Positions 1 through 11,839 of a stretch of DNA of 64,000 bases are shown in pieces. Source of the DNA: Cristatella mucedo. Taxonomy: Eukaryota > Bryozoa > Phylactolaemata > Cristatellidae. Each line of letters starts with the position of its first letter. The first letter of the stretch is position 1. The notes under the pieces are model-generated. The model did not search any database, was not told the origin of the DNA, and was given only the letters and a program-made list of their open reading frames with translations. Made by a program: the position numbers and the translations under genes. The stretch is from positions 11,171,001-11,235,000 of the forward strand of contig WPIO01000006.1 in assembly GCA_009760855.2 (NCBI GenBank), read 5' to 3'.

Positions 1-99
1 CATGCCGGCCAACGGATGATACTTATTCACTAATGTATTCTTAACACCAAGCAAGTCACTGACCCACAGGTATTGATTCTCTTGCAGCAAATTGGAAAG

Positions 100-170
100 T
101 GCCCAGACATGAGATAAGAGATTAAGTTCCTTTAGGGTGCTAAAAAACTACCTACATCATGTTCTAATGC
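100..170 (+). mobile_element. Possible LINE-B/SINE 3' hairpin fragment
   Basis: A 'AGAGATTAAGTTCCTTTAGGGTGCT' like stretch resembles the LINE-B/SINE-1 3' hairpin. It is short and diverged. The rest of 1-900 shows nothing I can support. Confidence 0.3.
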
Positions 171-909
171 CGATTCATTACGAGCAGTCCGACAACAGCC
201 TCATTCTCATTCAAAGATGCACAGACACGACCTGAAGCTAAATGGCATGGACGGTTATGGGGACATTTATAAAAGAAGTACTAGAAATTCTCCTAAATTC
301 GAACAAGTTCTACAAGATTTAAGTAGATTTCACTGTACATAAGCATGGTGCGCCCCCAACAACCAGTTGTCGGTAAAGTAATCCTCAAAAATTAAAAACT
401 AATACTTTAAGCATTACCCTCTCATTTTTATTATGCTAAAAGCTTAGAAATTAAGATGCCTCAATGACACTTTGACTGACTATTAATTCCAAGGTTAATA
501 TAAAGGTTAGTTTCCACATTGGTGACAAACCACTAGCTCCTATGCATACCAGTGAAATGGCACTTGCTGCTACCCATCCGGTACGTAAAGCAGCAGCATG
601 GAAACACCTAGTCACCGGAAGTTGGAGTGACTGCACAAGCTAAAAGCTGCACTTCCCTGATGGACAGTCCAGGGGCAGGATTAAAGAGCTGCACGAACTT
701 CAGTTTTGTAGACTGGCAATTCCTTGACGTATCAACATGGCAAATATGCCGATGCAAGCTGCATAAGTAAAGATGAGCCCAATACGTTGGAGATTTGCTT
801 GAATCACTCACGATTATCGCTCGTAGGCAGCAGCTGCTAGAGCAGAAATTCTAACCCCAGACACGGGATGATTTTGTGCTTCGACATGCTTCTATACCAG
901 TGATCGAAT

Positions 910-2400
910 GTAATGTTATGTATCTCCGTCTGTAACTCCACAAAGAGATAAAGACAATGTGGGCGTTACGCTGGAGACTTTTGTATAGCACACTCACAGA
1001 CTAAGCGACTTTTGGTACACATTCGGTAGCCAACAGACATTGTCTCACCAAACAAAGAGAAAGTGGGAAGCATAGCTGAGTCAGGAGAGCAGTTGAGGTA
1101 GAGAGTAGCAAAGAAGTAGCAGCTCAGGACCGCTGAAAAGGATGAGCCATAGTCGGCAGTAGGAGAGTAGTTGTCGTTGCATAAGAATTGTGGATGCGAG
1201 TTCCAAAGTCTAGGACCTGCAGAGCTAAAGCTTTTGTCGCCAACGGTCTTTAAGTGGAGGAATGGAGCAGCTAATTTATTGTCCATACTGGACCTGAGGG
1301 TGCGAAGAGGCTGAAACTGGTGCAGCAGTTCAGCTAGGTACGAAGCCAAGCCGTGGTGGGCCTTGTTGGTCAGTGTAAGAACTTTGCTCTGTATCTGTTG
1401 CTCAACCGGCATCCATCCTAGATCTTTTAGCAAAAGGAGACACGTGCTCAAACCTCTGGGACTTTGAAAACTAGCCTTGCAGCCATATTCATAGCCAGCT
1501 GCAGTGGCCTAGCTGCTTTCTTTGCTAGTCCAGCCAAAAGGGAATTACAATAATCAAGCCGAGACAAAACTAAGGAGCTAGTTAAATTAGTTAATTTTTT
1601 TGCAAGCCACTGTGGAAGACAGCTCCTGATCTTAGATAGGGATCGGACGTGATGGCTAGATGTAGAAGCAGTCTTATGAATGAAGCTTTCAAAATGTAGG
1701 CAGCTGTCGAAAACGACACCTAAATTCTAGAACGTGGTGATGGTCGCACAACAGCATCACCTATTAGAAGAGCAAAGCCTTTAAATCCAGCCACATGCTT
1801 AGGGTGTCCTATGAGCAGCAGCTCGGTTTAATCGTCACTTAGTTTCAATAAGTTTTCCAACATCCAGGATCGAATGTTGGCTAGGCAAGCGTTTAGTATA
1901 TCAAATGCTGCAGCAGATTCCGACGGTTTGAATCACAAATACAGCTGAGTATCGTCAGCATAAAAGTGATATCCTATTCCATGAGCATTGATCACTTTTC
2001 CCAGAGGTTGAGTATAAATAGAGAACAGCAAGGGACCGAGGACGAACCCTTGAGGGACTCAACAGGTGACCCGTCTCGTGTGTGAGACCTGACCCTCACA
2101 CGACACAGATTGAACACGATCAGACAAGTACGATTTAAACCACACCCGTGCCTCGTCTGCTAGACCGAACGTAGTTCTCAATCGTTCAAGTAGAACATCG
2201 TGATCAATGGTGTCGAAGGCAGCTGACAGGTCTAGCCGAGCTAGAACAGTGAGATTCCCGTCATCATTGCCATGTGGAATGTCATTGTTAATACAGAGAA
2301 CAGTTTCAGTGGAGTGCTGCCTGCCTTTTGAACCCTGATTGAAATGTTTCTGACATTTAATTCTTTCCAATATGTTCAACCAGCTTCTTAGCAACCATTA
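910..2400 (-). mobile_element. LINE-A (L2/CR1-like) RT and 3' end, decayed
   Basis: Reading the minus strand: RT motifs LSAAFDTIDHDVLLERL near 2200, a YADD-box region near 1950 (H-YADDTQ context, interrupted), then the C-terminal block ADYGSSFSAVLSCYF and the tail (GGAGTTACAGACGGAGATAC-like) ending in a TAATGT-type repeat near 915. Frameshifts and stops break it. It matches the copies at 29.2-30.7 and 47.7-48.4 kb. Confidence 0.85.
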
Positions 2401-2936
2401 AATATTGCAAGTGCCTATTACCCGAGTTTGCATTGTCCATATATTTCCTCTGAGCATTCACTAAACCTAACACAGTCTGCATGAAACATGATGATTGCAC
2501 AGTCCCAGCCATTGATGGCTTTTAAATTATTAATTGCGTTGAACGAGCACGGTCCGAAAATAACAATTGGGTTTATTCTGAAGGATTTACTAGCCCATGT
2601 GCTTGCTCCTGCTAATTTACTTGCACAAAATGCAGTTCGGATGAGCAGTGGTCACCCATACAGGCCCATTTGTTTGAAAGACTGTGTAATCAAAGCAAAA
2701 TTATGGTCGTAGCTCACTGAGTGGGAAACCTAGCTGCTAGCAACTGAGTACGCTGCCAAACTAGTATCCAGAGTCTCACCCCAAGGTGAAGGCTGCATCT
2801 TCTCATTTTCTCCTGGAATAAAGGGGTCTGAACTGCTGCTGGAGCTCCATGGAGAAGAGGAAAGAAAAGCACGTCGAGCCCTCAAACGGAGCATAACAAA
2901 CATACATACGGGTTGGAGAATGAAATTCCGAATTAC

Positions 2937-3155
2937 CTCTTTGAAATAACTCTCGTCAGCAGGCCGAACATAACAAGACGAGTCTGTTAGGGCAACTGCA
3001 GCGACCCTTTGCTTGAAGTCACTGTTGAACCGATGTAGCAACCTTGATGTCACATGGCCACCGTAGCTGTGTGCAACGATTCCAATGCATTTAGCTTTAC
3101 TACGTTCGACGACTGCTTTCCACACAGCGATGCCGTGCTCCTCTGGATCGCATCC
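2937..3155 (-). CDS. ARB2A: Paralogue B exon 6 (DPEEH, HSYGG)
   Basis: The acceptor is TTTTTGCAG and the donor GTAATT; phase 0; 73 codons. It carries GCDPEEHGIAVW, CIGIVAHSYGG and DFKQRVAAVALTD. Without splicing, the frame runs on to a stop at 2730, adding a Ser-rich 69-residue tail. A retained-intron C-terminus is therefore possible, although the paralogue predicts splicing. Confidence 0.92.
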
Positions 3156-5532
3156 CTGCAAAAAGTGCAAGTATAGATGCCCCTCAATGTTGCTTCCACA
3201 ATGTTCTGCATTACAATTGCTTGCTTTAGCAGGCACCTGAAACCTTATAGGCTAGCACAGTAGACTATGATCGTTAAGACGATTTATGCCAAGGAAATGA
3301 GGTCAGACACAGAACTGCCCCAACCCTTAGCAAAAGGTAAACAAGTTTCAGTCACAGCATCATACGGTGGCTAGGTCTACATACACCAGCAACAATCTCA
3401 TGCCGACATGACGTTCTCTATCAATTGTCTGCCTTTCTGAACGCTAGGCACACAGGCATGTTGGAAAAATGAAGACAAAAAATGACAAAGCAAAAATATT
3501 ACAAGTTGGTGAATAAGATACTCTAGTATCTCCATTAAGCCTTTTACGAAGACAGGCCTAAAATAAGCTAGCAGGGTAAAGTACAGATGTTAAGCCAAAC
3601 ACCTTATTGACTGTGGGGCAGCATGCACCGGTGATGCAAAAATGCATGCATACGCCCCACATGCACTCACAAACCCTAATGCAATCTGGCTGCTCTTCCT
3701 CGATACATGTCCTGCTGGTAGTTTTTCCTCCTGTTGGTAGCCACTCAACTACCACTAAGCAGCATATCGCGGAACCAGTGGAACATATGGAGTTAGGGAG
3801 CAGGGATAATAAAATATTCTCTTAGCTATGACCGGTAGTGCAGCATCACCAAGCTAACAATCGTATAGGAAGTCCTCTTGTATGATCTATCTAAATACGA
3901 TGCAGATGTAGCACCGCCAAGCAAACAAATCGTACGGGAAGTCCTCTTGTATGATCTATCTAAACGCGATGCAGATGTACTCGAATCGGTCAGCTTCTAC
4001 GTTTGGCTAAAAGAGATAGTAGGAAGTGTAGGGCGGCTATGGCAGCAGCTCGATTTGCAGCTTGCTGTACGTACAGAGGCTTGAGAAGCAGAGAGGCTAC
4101 AATTCCATACAGATTGCGGCTCGAACACGACAGTTCAGGGTTCAGGCGTGAGTTCATTAAGGGTTTGCTTATCGATGCTCTATTCTAGCCCACAATCTGA
4201 CATTTTTAAGGAGTTTAAAGGGATTTGGGCTAGATTCGGATGTATTGCCCAAAACTTCCATGATTAGCATGGTAATTGGTACTTGGGTATCCAATAATTA
4301 GCACACAGAACCTATATCCTGGCTTAGAAAAAAGCTGCTGCTCAAGCAAATCTAGACCACCAAAATGCTTTTGCATTTGTGTTAATTTACTTGAGCATAC
4401 TTCAAAAAATTTGTAAAAACTTAGGCATAGGAATTGTCTAACCTAATGTCAATATAGGTAATATGCTTGGACTCTACAAAAAGTTCTAGATGTCGTTATA
4501 GCCATCAATGCACTTTTCCATTCATTTAACCAAGTTAATGCCCTGTCGGCCGATATCTGTTGCCACCGTCTACTGCCCTGAGTGCCGAAGACCTTTTACA
4601 GGCAACATATTGCTACATGGCTGACAGAAATAACAAAGACAGCAGCACAATAAAAAGATGACTGCTGAGAATTGAAGGTTGCTGCTATGTCGTTTAATAT
4701 CGAAATAGCCGCTGTAGTCAAATAAAGAATGCAAATATACATTGAAAGGATAAGTTCTAACTGATCAAATATGAGCAATCAATAGAGCTAAATGTGTGCA
4801 ACAGGTAAGCACCTTTTGGTTGCCAGTAGCAATTGGGTTTAAGTTCAAACACGGAAGCAGATCGTACCGTAATCCATGTCCTGTCTTTAAGCAAATCGTC
4901 TCTCTGATTGGTGTTCATCACCACTACAGACCAGCCTTTACTCTTAGCCACTTCAATATATGGTAGTTGGCTGCCACTCTCAAGAGAATGATTAATAATC
5001 AACCTAAAATATGTTGGAATTTTCCTCAAATTTTTACCAGAAATATAAAAACGAGTTTAAGCAACACATATTACATTTTCAAGGTATGTCACTGTAAGCC
5101 TGCTGGACAATTATCTATTGTACAAAATTTGATTTATGGGTAGATTGGAGAAGCAAAACCCGAGAGAATTCACTTTTGTTCGGAATCAATTTGTATTTAT
5201 TCTTGCTGTCTTCATCTAACGTGGTCGCTGCACAATAGCCTGCATCAGCAGAGGTGATGCAACAGCGGAGTTACATCAAACAGTATGCAAAAAGTATGCA
5301 AACAGCTCAAGTTGTCGCGTCAGTTTTTCTGTCAAGTATTTTCTAACCACAGAACATCGAGTCACATTTAAACCAAATTAATTCCATTCCATTGATTCGA
5401 AAGCGTTTAATGTAAAATTTTACCTTTGCATACTCCTGCTGTTTGATTCCCGTCTGCATTTTGCCATGAATAGTGTCACGATGCTTTTAACGACGAAAGT
5501 CGTGCTGCCTAATGATACAGTACTTCCCTGTG

Positions 5533-5617
<85 letters not shown>

Positions 5618-8600
5618 CAGAACAATGTATACAGACAGCACAGAACGACAAAGCGAGCTGCACTCTAAATTCACGGACGACCGTCGTTCCACAAAAAATA
5701 TAAACAACATGCAGCAGTCAACAACAGGGCATGCTCACGGAATTTAGCACTGAAATAGCTGTAGACATCACAACAACCAGTTTCAGATGGGGTAACCATG
5801 ACACGCAAATGATGAGGTGATTCCGCAAGCATCTGCTGAGACCAAGCCCAGCTTACAGGAGATAACTTCGCTAGAGTAAGCACTAAGTGGCCAAGACATT
5901 TAAGGTAGAATGTCAAGAAAATATTACCAAACTAGGCCAAATAATCAAATATTTCTTTAGGGAACTTTTAATTCCACTCGTTACCCCTTTCCTGGCTCTG
6001 ACGGGAACAAAAATGGACATGACCAGTTGCAGGCCCTGCTGAGCCCGTGCTTAGATATTGGCCGATAGGTCTTGACCAAGGTGAAGCTGTCTCCCTAAAC
6101 GGCTCAGCGACTACCGCAATAAGCAGTGGGCAAGACACGAGACATTCGGTGTGACTGGCTTACCTTCGAGACCACTGACCAGCTCTTACGACTCCAGTAC
6201 CGTGAATCAAGATAAGCAGTCCTCGGTCGTTCGTCTCAACGTCAGGAGAGGCAAAAAAGAATCCATTGTCCTCCTGGGAAGAAAACGATTCTAACATAAT
6301 AACAGTCTACAAGGAATTTAATAATAATAATAATAATAATTCACTTGATAAAGTGCCCTCAGAGAACTAAATCTCTCTCTAGGCGCTTTACATTTGCTGT
6401 AAAGTGAAATGCAATTGAATGGTAAGTAAAATCATGCTTGAAAAACAAACGAAATGAATAATATGGTTAGGGGTGACATGCACAGGGTCAGCATGTTGCA
6501 TGGCGATGGTGCAGCACGAGCCCCAAATAAGAGTTAGGGGTAGAGGACAAACGGATGTGTCCAGTATATTTAACTCTGAAGGCTGTTTTTCTTACATTTT
6601 CTACAGGCTTACCAAGTCAGTAAAAGTCGGATCGTGAGATGCAAGAGTAGCACAAGTATAATAAGCACTACCGGACCATGCAACAGGAAGTAAAACGCAC
6701 GGCTGAGCTTGATGAACAACACAAAAAACACTCACTTTATCTTTGCAACTGACTGCACCTTCGAGCCAACTGGCTAGCGCTTTAGTGGGAGCACCCTCTT
6801 CATAGTAAGCAGTGGCAGACCGCAGGACAAATATGGATGCCCTTCTAAAAAAGGCTGCCTTGTTCACACTGACAAAATTCTTGTCTGCTAATTGGAACCA
6901 TCAGGTCAGACATACTGCGTTTTTCAGCTTCCATGGAGTATAATATGTTAAACATGTATATAACACTGTTGAGACGGTACTTGAAGTGCTACATTAATTT
7001 CTGCATCTATAAATAGTGGGCAGATGAAAAACTTGTGGCGGCAATCGAGAGGACCGAAAGAAACCCTTTGAGAGCGATACTTACTGACAGCATCTTCCTT
7101 TCTAGACCACCTTTCGTTTCAAGTAGATGGTAAATGTATTCGTCCATGACCTGCACAAAAGCACTACTCACAGATCCGTTGCCGTCATAACTGGTGCTCA
7201 TGCATTCACAATACTATATTCACTGGCCGCATGGTGAAACCAGTTGCCATTCAGAAACAGTTCAAGGGAACTAGTAAGCTATTAGCAAGAATCTCCTACC
7301 AGAAAACAGAAACAGTGCCATTCGAAAGCACATGGCACTCACAAACAGGCGGCATGCCAAACGAACGTCAGTATCGGCGTTAGAGTCAGTCGGCCAATTC
7401 GAAACTCCCTGTGCTCCAAACTGTGTCGGGGTTAAAAACTCACAAGGCCACAAACCGCTGTCGAGCCGGCTGGCATCACTAGCATTTTTGAAGTCTCATC
7501 TACTATAGACAGCAAACGTGGTCGCCCATGCATCGTCGAACCACTGCCTAATGGGTGGCTGAGTGTTGCCCTTCCAAGAGCAGGAAGAGATTAGTTAGTG
7601 GTCAACCCTTTAATAGTTCCAGGTCTGACCAAAGAGTGCACTGAACTGCTCTACTGCTAGAACCAGACGGACGGCTAAGCCCAGCTCCTATCTGCCTCTG
7701 TTGTCCTTGATAATGTCACACGGATCTCAACTTCCACGAATGGATTACTAGAGCAAACATACTGAAAGCAACGATGGAAACTGTGCAGGACATTACCAAC
7801 AGAACAACGAGACTGCATGGGCATGAGCAAGAGACCTGCTAGTCAAGTGCCACTTTCGTCCTGCTCCGGAAGCTGAATTTACTTCGTAGTCTAACCTGAA
7901 AATAAAAGCTACCAAGCCACAAGAAACACTTATGGCTGATATATGCTTTAGGATAGGTTGCATGCATTGGGACAGCTAATAAGAGTAGGTGCAAGTCTGG
8001 CAGAAGTAAAGGTACGTGAGTTTCAGTCTAGGATCTGCAGAATTAAAGCAATGAAACGAGCAGCCTTAAATAAAAGAATGGTGCATCCAACGTTGTATTC
8101 TGCTGAGAGGATTTGACATAAGGAGGCTGAAACTGCTGTAGCAACAGTAGTTCACCTAGGTACAAAGAAGCTAAGTAGTGGCAAGCCTGGTGGGTCAAAT
8201 TAAAAATTCGGTCATATCACCTGATCAACAGGGAGCTTGTAGCTCGTTAAGCAAAACAGACACATCAGGAATTTTAGACTTTACGACAAGCCTAATTACT
8301 GTATCCATGACCAACTGTGCAGATTTAATGGTTTTTTTTTCTGCAGACATGCCAGTATTGAGTTACACAGGAATAATCTAAAGAGAACTAGAGTATTAGT
8401 GAGACCTTTAGTCAGCAACTGTGGCGAGTATTCCGCAATCCTGGACAGGAATCAGACATGGTGACTAGCTTAAATGTCGGTCTTCTGAATAAAACCTAAG
8501 AACGTCAAGACGTCCGAAAGGAGAAACATAAATTAGGCACACTCGTCGATAGTGGCACGTTCAATCGCTAGTAGAAATTCGCTTACAAACCCATCACGAG

Positions 8601-11548
8601 GCAAACCAAAGCCTATTCTTATTCTCACTATCGTGCATGATGCGGTCGTCACCACCATCACTGTCCCCAGCTTTTCTTAGCTCAGACTGCTTTGCACAAC
8701 CTTAGGGCCCCCGGCTTTACTCTCGAGTGCGGACAAGCTGAACGGTAATGTATGCGGCTTTAAGGTAGTACAAAATCTGCATGTAATTCTTTACATAGCT
8801 CTTTACTACGTTCCCTGGGAAATCTCATTCCGATCTCCGATTGTATCTGCAAGTCGACTTAACGTCACTTAAGCGACTACAGTACACCACATAGCCGGCA
8901 AACAAATTTCTAGCTCCTCCAAATTGATGACCAACTTGTAATCTGGCAGATCAAACTATTCCAATGAAATTGCCACATTCATGCCACACTTGACTACAGT
9001 GCCATCTCGAGTCATCAAGTTCTATTATTCCAAGCCACGGGATCGAGTATTTTGTAGCTCATGACCACTGCGACGTGCTCAAGGCTGTTAGCCACAATTC
9101 CTGTGTAAGGACAGGCATCTAAAGAATCTGGCTATAAAGCAAGCTGTGATTGGTCGGTCGGAAATTAATCGTTTTATGCCCCAAGCTAGCTTCTTCTGTG
9201 CTGTGTATCGCAAACGCATTGTCTCTTACCTTTCCAAGTTCTTCATACTGCTGTTGACCCGCAAAAACAAACCCACCGCCGGTCCTTTTATTAACAAACT
9301 TTCCATCTATAATTGAAAGCCATTCGTGTTAAGAAATCGTATGATCAATGCAAGAGAAAGAACCCACCCAGGTGAAGCAAGTGCCATCGACAGAAGCCTG
9401 TGGCAAGGCAGTGCTACTAAAGCTGCTCTCATCCTCCTGGCCTTGATCTGCCTATTTATAGTTCTTAAACTTGACCAAGAGCATACTCAGTGCATAAGAA
9501 AACTAACGTACTCGCTCGACGCAAGGAAATGCTGCCGGCTTCGGCTAGCTGGAGCTCCTTATAATCGATGGCCATCCTCAGGTTAGCCTAGCTGCACTAC
9601 AATGCCTAAGGTGCCTAGACTATTCGCACTGCAGTCAGCTCTGATGTGCCGTGTTGCCACCTCGGACAACCAGCCTCCTAGATTTCAAGTACATCTTGAA
9701 GCAGTGCTTAGCAGCTCGACAGAAACAGAGTAGATGCAGCAAGACAAGAAGCTTCAGCAGCGCGAGACTCCAGCAGGAACTAACACTGAAGCAGCTGTTA
9801 ATACGAGGCCTCTCGTTGCAATTGGAGAGACATTTTGTGATTCTTCATTCAAGAGTAACTGGAGTGACACACTGACTCAGCTGCATGACTCACAAGTCTG
9901 CCAATGGATGGGCATGCCAATGCATGAGCCCTAGCCCATAATCCATTGACTAAACTGGGGAAGGGTCGTGTCAAACCTTGCCAGCTGGGGCATGCATGAC
10001 GTCAAGGGCATGCACACAAGCCTTACATAGTCACCTGCACTGCCACCGACTTGACTGCAGCAGCTGCTGTGGTTAGTGAGCAGCCTCTGGGCAACCATTG
10101 GAGAGAAAACCTTGTGGCTGGCTCTGTTTTCTTTGGGTAAAGGCTTAAGGAGTTTGCAAAATAGACTGCATGTAAATGGTATACACTAAGTCTTCGACCA
10201 ATACGTTCATGAGTTACCGAAGTCACAGGCATTGTATAAGTGCAAAGGGGGGGTTACAACTCGAATTAAACAGCTCGATGTGCCCCATCTCATCACGTGA
10301 CCATATATATGGCTGCCACATTTACACAAGTGTAAATGCAGAGGAATGTGGTTTCGTTTGTAACTAAACTGAGAGAGGATTACAGGTGGATGTTGATGCT
10401 GAAGGACATTATTCTACAGCCCATTAAAAGGCAAAGTGGAATGTGATGTGCAATCGGTAGCCAATAGTGTTGCTTTATTCACAAAGGACTGGGTTTCATT
10501 CAATAATGAAATTGTGACAAGTATAGATGAGTTTGGTGACCGGTTGAAGAAGTATGCAGAGAAGGAATAGTAGCAAGTGATGGCTAGAAAAGTAGTTTCA
10601 AAATAGGCATCTTCACAACAGCATGATCACCCCAGGCAAGGCCACTACTTGCCGTGCACATGCTGCTGAGTTTACTAGAGGACCAAAGCTGGATTGACTA
10701 CTTGTTTCTCAAATTAGCAGCATCCTATTTGGGAAAAGAGAATTCTAGAAAGCTTTTTTGCTACAACAGGTATTGATAAAGTATGCAGTGGGCTTACTAC
10801 CTGGAATAAAGTGATACAAACAGTGTCATAGAAATTAAAAGGTTCTCCTCGGGTACAAAAACGGCCAAGCGATAAAAGACAAATCCAGACTCTGAAGAGT
10901 GGCAGGCTACAACAGAAGAGAAACCACAGAGCCAGCGGGAGGCAGCCAACATGTCTTCATCATGGGAGACCGTGTGCTGACCGAGCAAGCCACAGAATCG
11001 GCTCACCGGCATTAAATTCGTATCCGAATTCATCGAAACAGGAATCCCAATTGTCAGCCGGTGAAAGTGCAACTGGGTCGGAGGCTTCGAACTTCAGCTT
11101 GCCCTCTGTGTCCAGCTTGTCTTCTGTCTGCAGCTTGTCCTCTGTCTGCAGCTTGTCCTCTGTCTGCAGCTTGTCCTCTGTCTGCAGCTTGTCCTCTGTC
11201 GGCAGCTTGTCCTCTGTCTGCAGCTTGTCCTCTGTCGGTAGCTTGTCCTCTGTCGGCAGCTTGTCCTCTGTCTGCAGCTTGTCCTCTGTCGGCAGCTTGT
11301 CCTCTATCTGCAGCTTGTCCTCTGTCTGCAGCGTGTCCTCTGTATGTGCAACTACCAGAGCCTGGGTACCGGTATTGGCGGCTCCGGAGCCAGGCTGCTC
11401 AGCAATACTCTGCTCCTCTTGTGCAGTGCGAGAGCCTGCAATCGATTGCCACTCATGTCTGGCAGCACACAAATTGGAGCAAGCGGTCGACAGCAGAGGA
11501 ACATACGTGAGATCTCGGAGAAGGCAGCCAAGAAGTGCTCGCCTAGCG
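2937..11548 (-). CDS. ARB2A: ARB2A/FAM172A-like protein, paralogue B (6 visible exons, 3' incomplete)
   Basis: Exons in coding order: about 11548-11007, 9306-9230, 7150-7085, 6306-6164, 5003-4868 and 3155-2937. Splice phases are 1, 0, 0, 2, 0, 0, exactly as in paralogue A. The conserved landmarks are FDEFGYEFNA, EYIYHLLE, LILIHGTGVVRAGQW, GSQLPYI...VVVMNTN, DPEEH, IVAHSYGG and FKQRVAAVALTD. The final exon (RVSAG...W) is not recognisable below 2937, so it is probably beyond the left edge. The N-terminus is also unresolved: exon 1 has no in-frame ATG, so an upstream start exon is needed, plausibly in the CpG-rich region at 11.84-13.13 kb. The N-terminal hexapeptide repeat is specific to this copy. 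Confidence 0.85.
3838..3977. repeat. 69-bp tandem duplication, diverged
   Basis: Two copies sharing 'GAAGTCCTCTTGTATGATCT' with period 69 and several substitutions. In paralogue B intron 5. Confidence 0.8.
4868..5003 (-). CDS. ARB2A: Paralogue B exon 5 (GSQLPYI...VVVMNTN)
   Basis: The acceptor is ATATTTTAG and the donor GTACGA. One base plus 45 codons read LIINHSLESGSQLPYIEVAK, then GWSVVVMNTNQRDDLLKD and RTWIT. Same length and phases as paralogue A exon 5. The GTACGA donor is weaker than the others but fixed by length. Confidence 0.88.
5535..5614. repeat. (CT)n microsatellite
   Basis: About 80 bp of CT repeats in paralogue B intron 4. Confidence 0.95.
6164..6306 (-). CDS. ARB2A: Paralogue B exon 4 (GVVRAGQW)
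   Basis: The acceptor is CCTTGTAG in phase 0 and the donor GTAAGC in phase 2; 143 bp. It encodes TVIMLESFSSQEDNGFFFAS and RGLLILIHGTGVVRAGQWSR. The frame is continuous with exons 3 and 5. A LINE-B 3' tail begins about 15 bp upstream of the acceptor, so part of the acceptor context now lies next to (TTA)n sequence. Confidence 0.9.
6319..6510 (-). mobile_element. LINE-B 3' UTR fragment with (TAA)n tail
   Basis: (AAT)n followed by TTCACTTGATAAAG, the GGCGC...GCGCC hairpin, and the 'AAATGCAATTGAATGGTAAG' block seen in all LINE-B tails. It is in paralogue B intron 3, abutting exon 4. Confidence 0.8.
6736..6868 (-). other. Orphan candidate exon inside paralogue B intron 3
   Basis: 133 bp between TTTTGTCAG and GTGAGT, open in one frame: VNKAAFFRRASIFVLRSATA, YYEEGAPTKALASWLEGA, then VSCKDK. 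The pattern of small and aromatic residues looks like a TPR-type helical pair, but I cannot name a family. The length would break paralogue B's frame, so it would belong to a different or nested gene, or be chance. Confidence 0.3.
7085..7150 (-). CDS. ARB2A: Paralogue B exon 3 (66 bp)
   Basis: The acceptor is TTTTGTGCAG and the donor GTAAGT, phase 0 on both sides, 22 codons: VMDEYIYHLLETKGGLERKM then LS. Length and phase equal paralogue A exon 3. Confidence 0.9.
7990..8560 (-). mobile_element. Diverged LINE-A fragment
   Basis: Minus-strand similarity to the LINE-A C-terminus (for example 'AGGCTGAAACTG', 'CACCTAGGTACAAAG', 'GATCTGCAGAATTAAAGC') with many substitutions. It lies in paralogue B intron 2. 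No coding potential remains. Confidence 0.55.
9230..9306 (-). CDS. ARB2A: Paralogue B exon 2 (77 bp)
   Basis: The acceptor is TTTCAATTATAG and the donor GTAAGA. Two bases plus 25 codons read (D)GKFVNKRTGGGFVFAGQQQY then EELGK. Same length, phase and motif order as exon 2 of paralogue A (KTGEGFAF, QQHYDELG). It is too short to stand out as an open frame; it was found by matching the paralogue. Confidence 0.9.
11007..11548 (-). CDS. ARB2A: Paralogue B first visible exon (TEDKL repeat plus FGYEFNA)
   Basis: The donor at 11007/11006 is CCG|GTGAGC, phase 1, right after FDEFGYEFNA. The frame is open back to a TGA at about 11550, with no in-frame ATG. The true 5' edge is an acceptor somewhere above, for example the CAG after the TGA at about 11548 or the GTGCTGCCAG near 11460. 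The exon encodes a 14-unit acidic hexapeptide repeat followed by SPADNWDSCFDEFGYEF. Plus-strand open frames over the same bases are shadows of the repeat. Confidence 0.72.
11092..11343 (-). repeat. 14 x 18-bp coding minisatellite, (T/I)EDKL(Q/P/D)
   Basis: Fourteen perfectly phased 18-bp units inside paralogue B's first visible exon. Minus-strand units encode TEDKLQ or TEDKLP, with single variants TEDTLQ, IEDKLP, TEDKLD and TEGKLK, the altered units mostly at the two ends. The period is a multiple of three, so unit-number changes keep the frame. The product is an acidic, probably disordered or helical N-terminal extension. Confidence 0.92.
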
Positions 11549-11839
11549 GGCTGTCACAGCCGGCAACACGCGAGAGCCGCTGTCACCAGGCCTCCGGTGG
11601 AGGCACTCGAGGCCTCAAAGACTACCAGCAGCTGGCATTCTGCCTTGGCCGTTGCCACACACACACTCGGGCCACAGCCAGCACTGAGCCACTTCTGGGG
11701 CTCAGGCTCTATGCTGACAGTGCCGGCTACGACTGCAAGCTGAGCAAGCTAGAGCAGCAGTATGGCCCGGCCGTCTTCTCGTGCGAAACTGAGTTTGGAG
11801 CACAATCTCTGAGCTGAAGCATCAGGTGAGAGTCATGTG

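Noticed and set aside
6601-6867. Reading the whole 88-codon frame as one gene
   Set aside because: Only the part before the GTGAGT donor at 6735 looks protein-like; the remainder is intronic in composition.
11051-11817. Plus-strand open frames of up to 230 codons over the hexapeptide repeat
   Set aside because: The 18-bp period keeps several frames open. Only the minus frame joins a family-specific motif (FGYEFNA) at a correct-phase donor.
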